Shown one piece after another: positions 7,301 through 10,078 of a stretch of DNA of 10,078 nt. The stretch is taken from positions 1 to 10,078 of the forward strand of contig URFU01000083.1 of NCBI GenBank assembly GCA_900547125.1. Reading direction: 5' to 3'. The DNA is from an uncultured Collinsella sp. (GTDB lineage Bacteria > Actinomycetota > Coriobacteriia > Coriobacteriales > Coriobacteriaceae). The position numbers and the translations under genes were made by a program. The notes beneath the pieces are model-generated. The model was not told where the DNA came from. It ran no database searches and worked only from the letters and a program-made list of their open reading frames with translations. Positions within the stretch are counted from its first letter, which is position 1. Each line of letters begins with the position of its first letter.

Positions 7301-8758
7301 ACCGACGAGATCGCGCGCATGATGGGCGAGATGGGCTCCAAGGTTCCGATGATGATCAAGCTCGATGAGAGCGACGTCGCCGGTCCCATGGGCATTCGCG
7401 TGCGTTCGTTTATCGAGTCGGTCAACCGTCGTCGCGCGGAGGAGCGTGCCGAGGGCGCCCGGGTGCACGCGGTCCATCCGCTCGACGACCCGTATAAGGT
7501 CAAGTACACCAAGCGCGACCGGCACGACAAGATCGCGCTGGTCCCCAACACCTCCCATGCGTTCTGCAGGCTCATGACCGCGGCGATGCGCAATCAGGGC
7601 GTGCGCGCCGAGGCCCTTGATATCGGGCGCGAGGATGCCATCCGCCTGGGCAAACGCTATGTGCACAACGACATCTGCTTCCCCGCGCAAATCGTGATCG
7701 GCGAGGCGCTCGCGGCACTCGAGAGCGGTAAGTACGACCCGCACGACGTCGCCGTGGTGACTGGCAAGTATATCGGCGACTGCCGCCTGACGCACTACAT
7801 GCCCCTGCTGCGCCGCGCGCTCGACGACGCGGGATACGACTATGTCCCGGTGCTCACCAACGACGACGTCGATGCCCACAATGCGCATCCGGGCTTCAAG
7901 CTCGGCCTTGGCCCGAGCATCCAGATCGCCTACGGTCTTCCCATGATCGATGCCCTCGAGGCCATGCTTAGGCGCATCCGTCCCTACGAGCTCGAGAAGG
8001 GCGCGGCGGACGCTGCGTTCGACCGCGCGCTCGATGAGGTTATCGAGGGCATGGAGCGCTCCGGGCTGAGAGGCCAGGCGACGGGCTTCAAACGCGCGCT
8101 TGCGATCATGGACGCCGTTCCGTACGACCGCTCGAACCCGCATCCGACCGTTCTCATCGTGGGCGAGTACCTGCTCAATTTCCATCTCGGCGCCAACCAC
8201 GAGATCGAGCGCTACCTCGAGGACAACGGGCTCGAGGTCATCGAGGCGCGCATGACCGACGTGATCCGCAAGACCTATTTCTACAAGCATGCGCAGTCGC
8301 GCGAGTTCCACGTCGACCTGTCGCTGCCCGAAAAGGCCTGGTACGCCACGGCGGACAACCTGTTCGAGCTCGCGCACGACCGTTGCGACCGCCTGGGCGC
8401 GGCGAGCCCGCTCTACGAGCCGCCGACGCGCATGCCCGAGCTCGTGCGCGCGAGCGATAAGATCCTGCACCATACGTTCGATGCGGGCGAGGGCGTGCTG
8501 ATTCCGGCGGAGATCCTCGAGCACGCCAAGCGCGGCTGCCGCAACTTCGTGATCCTGCAGCCGTTCGGGTGTCTGCCCAACCATGTCGTGGGGCGCGGGC
8601 TCATCCATGCGCTCAAGGAGCAGTATCCCACGGCGCAGTTCCTGCCGCTCGACTACGATCCCGACGTGAGCTTCGCCAACGTGGAGAACCGTCTTCAGAT
8701 GCTCATCATGAACGCCAAGGCGCAGGGGTGCGGTGAGGCGCATGGCGAGACCGCGTAA
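4319..8758 (+). CDS. Giant acyl-CoA dehydratase activase-related Fe-S protein; candidate fused plasmalogen synthase (PlsA/PlsR-like)
   Basis: A protein of 1479 residues, probably cytoplasmic or membrane-associated, that uses ATP hydrolysis to push low-potential electrons onto a substrate. Module 1 (about 1-265) is a BadF/BadG/BcrA/BcrD activase: phosphate loop GLDVGSTTTK (6-15), cluster cysteines C130 (NGSCAGGTG) and C171 (GRCGVYA), nucleotide motif FEGGTLAYN (220-228). Module 2 (about 336-597) repeats it: GIDSGSTTTK, C464/C468, C503, VQGGTFRN. A knuckle follows with C627, C630, C634 and C653. The C-terminal half (about 700-1479) is DUF2229/2-hydroxyglutaryl-CoA dehydratase-like. There a CFPA…C…FGC pattern occurs twice (C773, C815, C988 and C1120, C1155, C1418). 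From memory, this matches the plsA/plsR operon needed for plasmalogens in Clostridium perfringens, here in a single chain. TetR overlaps the 3' end. The fold is certain; the substrate is inferred, and a different acyl-CoA or ester reduction is possible. Confidence 0.88.
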   Translation: MALLVGLDVGSTTTKVYAMHEDMTEAWWGYRRHGACQTASVRAILGELAERFPHESLRVAVTGSGARDIATALGASYVQEVVANALAISRFYPQTRCAIELGGQDAKMIFFRTNDKGDIEVADMRMNGSCAGGTGAFIDEMAKLMGVGTESGEFEQLASRGTTVHEVSGRCGVYAKTDIQPLLNEGIPTTDLALSALHAVARQTIGGLAQGIDIEPPVIFEGGTLAYNPTLVRVFREQLNLSDDQVIVPRDPQIMVARGAALSLTDMFASSQPIDLPDAFVRLDKLETVAPASGEGRLAQPFFATPAEQADFTARHGKETPAKGPDAYAPGETVRVALGIDSGSTTTKFALVDEAGELVDSFYASNNGRPLDVAQQGLVSLKNRWETAGVTLAIDAVGTTGYGEELFARAFHADYHTVETVAHARAACTCVPDATFVLDIGGQDMKAIWLNHGVLTDIVVNEACSAGCGSFLEGFAKNLGIAVEDIATEAFSSKAPAVLGSRCTVFMNSSVVSEQRRGKGPGDIMAGLCRSIIENVFTKVIRVSNLNRLGDKVVVQGGTFRNDAVLRAFEQYLGKPVTRAPHPGLMGAIGIALLAREECRKGDAGTSFIGLDAVERFEHREFGGVTCRRCNNRCQRAVVAFGDGSLYVTGNRCPRGGAISWDELVREVPAAEELRPQGTCEAQAPGTGRDRTAAAPNLFVDREKLLFESYPTVPVCGGRDVTIGIPRVLEFWDTMPFWSTFFSTLGFKVRVSGRSTKAMYERGLAHVTSDTVCFPAKLVHGHIRNLVDAGVDRIFMPIITTVPTENTASTSEWMCAVVKGYPYVMRNSDNPEERFGVPFDTPLFHWYDEGDRNRQLKAWCKETFDIDADLVAKATEQADRAQQTFENQLQLRGRQVLENVREDGGYAVVIASRPYHNDPLVNHGLPKLFSERGIPVLTPDAVPGVCNVDLSNSRIDIVNNYHARMLSCAVIVASTPELELVQMGSFGCGHDAYLTDEIARMMGEMGSKVPMMIKLDESDVAGPMGIRVRSFIESVNRRRAEERAEGARVHAVHPLDDPYKVKYTKRDRHDKIALVPNTSHAFCRLMTAAMRNQGVRAEALDIGREDAIRLGKRYVHNDICFPAQIVIGEALAALESGKYDPHDVAVVTGKYIGDCRLTHYMPLLRRALDDAGYDYVPVLTNDDVDAHNAHPGFKLGLGPSIQIAYGLPMIDALEAMLRRIRPYELEKGAADAAFDRALDEVIEGMERSGLRGQATGFKRALAIMDAVPYDRSNPHPTVLIVGEYLLNFHLGANHEIERYLEDNGLEVIEARMTDVIRKTYFYKHAQSREFHVDLSLPEKAWYATADNLFELAHDRCDRLGAASPLYEPPTRMPELVRASDKILHHTFDAGEGVLIPAEILEHAKRGCRNFVILQPFGCLPNHVVGRGLIHALKEQYPTAQFLPLDYDPDVSFANVENRLQMLIMNAKAQGCGEAHGETA

Positions 8759-9431
8759 GGACGCCGATGCGCCCGATGCACGCACCCGTATCATCGAGGC
8801 GTTTTGGGAGCTCATCGAGAACAACAGCATCTTCGAGCTGTCGGTTGGCGAGGTGACCCGCGCCGCCCGGTGCAATCGCGGAACGTTTTACTACTATTTT
8901 CACGATTTCGATGAACTCGTCGCCATCGCCATAGCCCAACTGCTACAGGATAACGAGCTCATCACCGATGCCCTCTGGCATTTTTCGAGCGAGGGCGACC
9001 TTTCGGCGTTCGACCGGCGCGACGTCCGCTGCCTGCTGCGGCGCATCGTCATCACCATGAGGGCGGGTGCCGCCGAGCAGGTCGTGCAGGGCATCCATAC
9101 GATCATCATCGACCGCGTGAGAGAGATCGTCCACCCCGACGGAGAAGAGCTCAAGGCGGATTCGAGCTTTGCGGTGGGCTTTCTGGTCTCGGGCATCATG
9201 GACTTTGTGATGGCGGTCGGCTTTGCCCGGGAGGGCGGCGAGGAGATAGACCTCGAGCAGCTGGGGGACAGCGCGTGCGCGTACCTGAGGGCGGTCGCCA
9301 TGCAGACGGTGGAAACGGTCGCGCAAGTCGAGGGCGTCGATACATCCGAGCTGCTCGAACGCGTCTCCAAGGAGGCCGATGCCTATCGCGCATCGCGTGC
9401 GACGAGTCCCGACGTGGTGAAAGACGCCTAG
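8742..9431 (+). CDS. TetR-family transcriptional regulator, probable repressor of its own operon
   Basis: A protein of 229 residues, the usual TetR length. The N-terminal DNA-binding domain spans about residues 12-60, with the helix-turn-helix at about 34-53 (SVGEVTRAARCNRGTFYYYF) and the characteristic FYYYFHDFDELV. The rest is helical and would form the ligand pocket and dimer interface. I cannot tell the ligand from sequence. The start overlaps the end of the large upstream gene by 17 bases, so translation is probably coupled. A GTG at 8733 (adding three residues) has AGGGG four bases upstream and is an alternative start; MARPRKDADAPDARTRIIEAF is the more natural TetR N-terminus. The palindrome at 4249-4269 is its likely target, which makes the operon autoregulated. 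The family call is very sure; the target is inferred. Confidence 0.92.
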   Translation: MARPRKDADAPDARTRIIEAFWELIENNSIFELSVGEVTRAARCNRGTFYYYFHDFDELVAIAIAQLLQDNELITDALWHFSSEGDLSAFDRRDVRCLLRRIVITMRAGAAEQVVQGIHTIIIDRVREIVHPDGEELKADSSFAVGFLVSGIMDFVMAVGFAREGGEEIDLEQLGDSACAYLRAVAMQTVETVAQVEGVDTSELLERVSKEADAYRASRATSPDVVKDA

Positions 9432-9456
9432 GGTTTCTCTTGCGGGGCGCCTGTCG

Positions 9457-9484
9457 CGCATCGCGCGGTGAGTCCCGCGATGCG
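9457..9484 (+). repeat. Hairpin after the tetR gene
   Basis: CGCATCGCG (9457-9465) and CGCGATGCG (9476-9484) form a 9-bp perfect stem with a 10-base loop, 25 bases after the tetR stop. No T-run follows, so it is only a possible terminator or mRNA-end structure. Confidence 0.45.
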
Positions 9485-9512
9485 GTCATAACCTGCATTC
9501 ATGTGAGCCGGG

Positions 9513-9541
9513 TTTATAGATATTCCTCCAGCTGTTAACAT
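9513..9541 (+). promoter_or_regulatory. Candidate clpC promoter
   Basis: TTTATA (9513-9518) and TAACAT (9536-9541) are 17 bases apart, and a TG one base upstream of the second hexamer gives an extended -10 form. The -35 match to TTGACA is weak. No CIRCE, HspR or convincing CtsR operator is seen near it. Confidence 0.4.
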
Positions 9542-9564
9542 AGACAACCTGTGGGTAAAGAGAC

Positions 9565-9592
9565 AAAAGCGCCGCCGACGGGCGGGCGTTTT
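9565..9592 (+). terminator. Terminator-like hairpin between tetR and clpC
   Basis: The left arm (AAAA, CGCC, GCC from 9565 to 9576) pairs with the right arm (GGC, GGCG, TTTT from 9581 to 9592). There is a GACG loop and one bulged base on each side. The A-run/T-run symmetry is typical of a bidirectional intrinsic terminator. It ends 31 bases before the clpC start, so it either ends the tetR operon or lies inside the clpC leader. Confidence 0.65.
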
Positions 9593-9623
9593 GATTTCGA
9601 TGAACTCATGTAAGGAAACGAGC

Positions 9624-10078
9624 ATGTTAGATAGATTTACCGATCGAGCGCGCAAGGTCATGTCGATGGCCAAACAGGAGGCGCTCGATCTTCATTCAAA
9701 TAAGGTGGGCACCGAGCACCTGCTGCTCGCGCTTGCCAAGGAGGACGAGGGCATTGCCGCCGAGGCACTGCGTTCGCTCGACATCTCCTACGATGACATC
9801 ATGGATACTCTCAAAGAGGTCCAGACCACGGTTCCCGAGCCCAGCGAGGAGACCGAGGCGGCCAAGCTCGCCTTTTCGCCGCTCGTCATTAGCGTTTTGG
9901 AGCGTGCATTCCGCGTGGCGCGTGAGAATAACCAGACCTACGTGTCGACCGAGCACTTGCTGATCGGCATCGTCGAAGAGGGCAACGGCATGGCCATGGA
10001 CATCCTCATGCGCCTGGGTGTTTCGTCCGCTTCAATCAAAAAGGCCATCGAAAAGCACAACGCCAAGGACCAGGACAC
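9624..10078 (+). CDS. clpC: ATP-dependent Clp protease ATP-binding subunit ClpC, N-terminal part
   Basis: The first 151 codons of the Hsp100/AAA+ unfoldase that feeds proteins to ClpP; the gene runs off the window end. The visible part is the N-domain, made of two Clp_N repeats. Repeat one covers about residues 1-73 (FTDRARKVMSMAKQEAL, VGTEHLLLALAKEDEGIAAEAL). Repeat two covers about 78-150 (FSPLVISVLERAFRVARE, VSTEHLLIGIVEEGNGMAMDIL). The paired (V/G)(S/G)TEHLLL motifs are diagnostic. The start ATG has AAGGA seven bases upstream. ClpB shares the N-domain plan, but the MLDRFTDRARKV start is ClpC-like. The AAA+ modules are beyond the window, so completeness cannot be judged. Confidence 0.95.
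   Translation, partial: MLDRFTDRARKVMSMAKQEALDLHSNKVGTEHLLLALAKEDEGIAAEALRSLDISYDDIMDTLKEVQTTVPEPSEETEAAKLAFSPLVISVLERAFRVARENNQTYVSTEHLLIGIVEEGNGMAMDILMRLGVSSASIKKAIEKHNAKDQD

Noticed and set aside
6296..8875. 859-codon open frame on the minus strand inside the large activase gene
   Set aside because: It is an antisense shadow produced by GC-rich codon use; its protein is Arg/His/Val-rich without a recognisable domain, while the + strand frame has clear motifs throughout.
9455..9465. CGC-N5-GCG as a ClgR-type site upstream of clpC
   Set aside because: The inner positions do not fit the ClgR consensus, and the pattern is common in GC-rich DNA; the same string also occurs inside the tetR coding region.
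9550..9570. GGTAAAGAGACAAAA as a CtsR operator for clpC
   Set aside because: The CtsR site needs two GGTCAAA heptads with three-base spacing; this has neither complete heptad.

Overview
The window is GC-rich chromosomal DNA. Its protein sequences look most like the Coriobacteriia (Actinomycetota), with a Collinsella-type gut anaerobe as my best guess. This is a judgement from protein resemblance and codon style, not from a search. All genes recognised lie on the + strand, and both end genes are cut by the window edges.

Layout. Positions 1-1278 hold the 3' part of lysS (lysyl-tRNA synthetase), which carries an unusual C-terminal EMAPII/MetRS-type tRNA-binding domain. A 331-bp gap follows with two hairpins, a rho-independent terminator and a long imperfect inverted repeat. 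Positions 1610-3178 encode a fused ThrE-type threonine/serine exporter with an acidic N-terminal extension. A gap of about 310 bp holds a two-hairpin REP/MITE-like element and a strong terminator-shaped hairpin just ahead of the next gene. Positions 3489-4037 encode a small four-helix DUF2798-type membrane protein. A strong terminator at 4204-4236 insulates the next unit.

The most interesting part is 4249-9431. It starts with a perfect 21-bp palindromic operator next to an extended -10 promoter. Next is a 1479-residue iron-sulfur protein of the BadF/BadG/BcrA/BcrD activase + DUF2229 + 2-hydroxyacyl-CoA-dehydratase-like class. An overlapping TetR-family regulator gene closes the unit. The big protein contains two complete ATPase/activase modules, a four-Cys linker knuckle, and a C-terminal half in which a three-cysteine pattern occurs twice. 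From memory, this architecture matches the plsA/plsR plasmalogen-forming system of anaerobic bacteria, here with the parts in one chain. I therefore propose an ATP-driven plasmalogen (vinyl-ether lipid) synthase under autogenous TetR control. The substrate is inference.

The window ends with the start of clpC (9624 to the edge), the Hsp100 unfoldase of the Clp protease. It is preceded by a candidate promoter and a terminator-like hairpin in its leader. No rRNA, tRNA, CRISPR array, phage gene or intact insertion sequence was seen.
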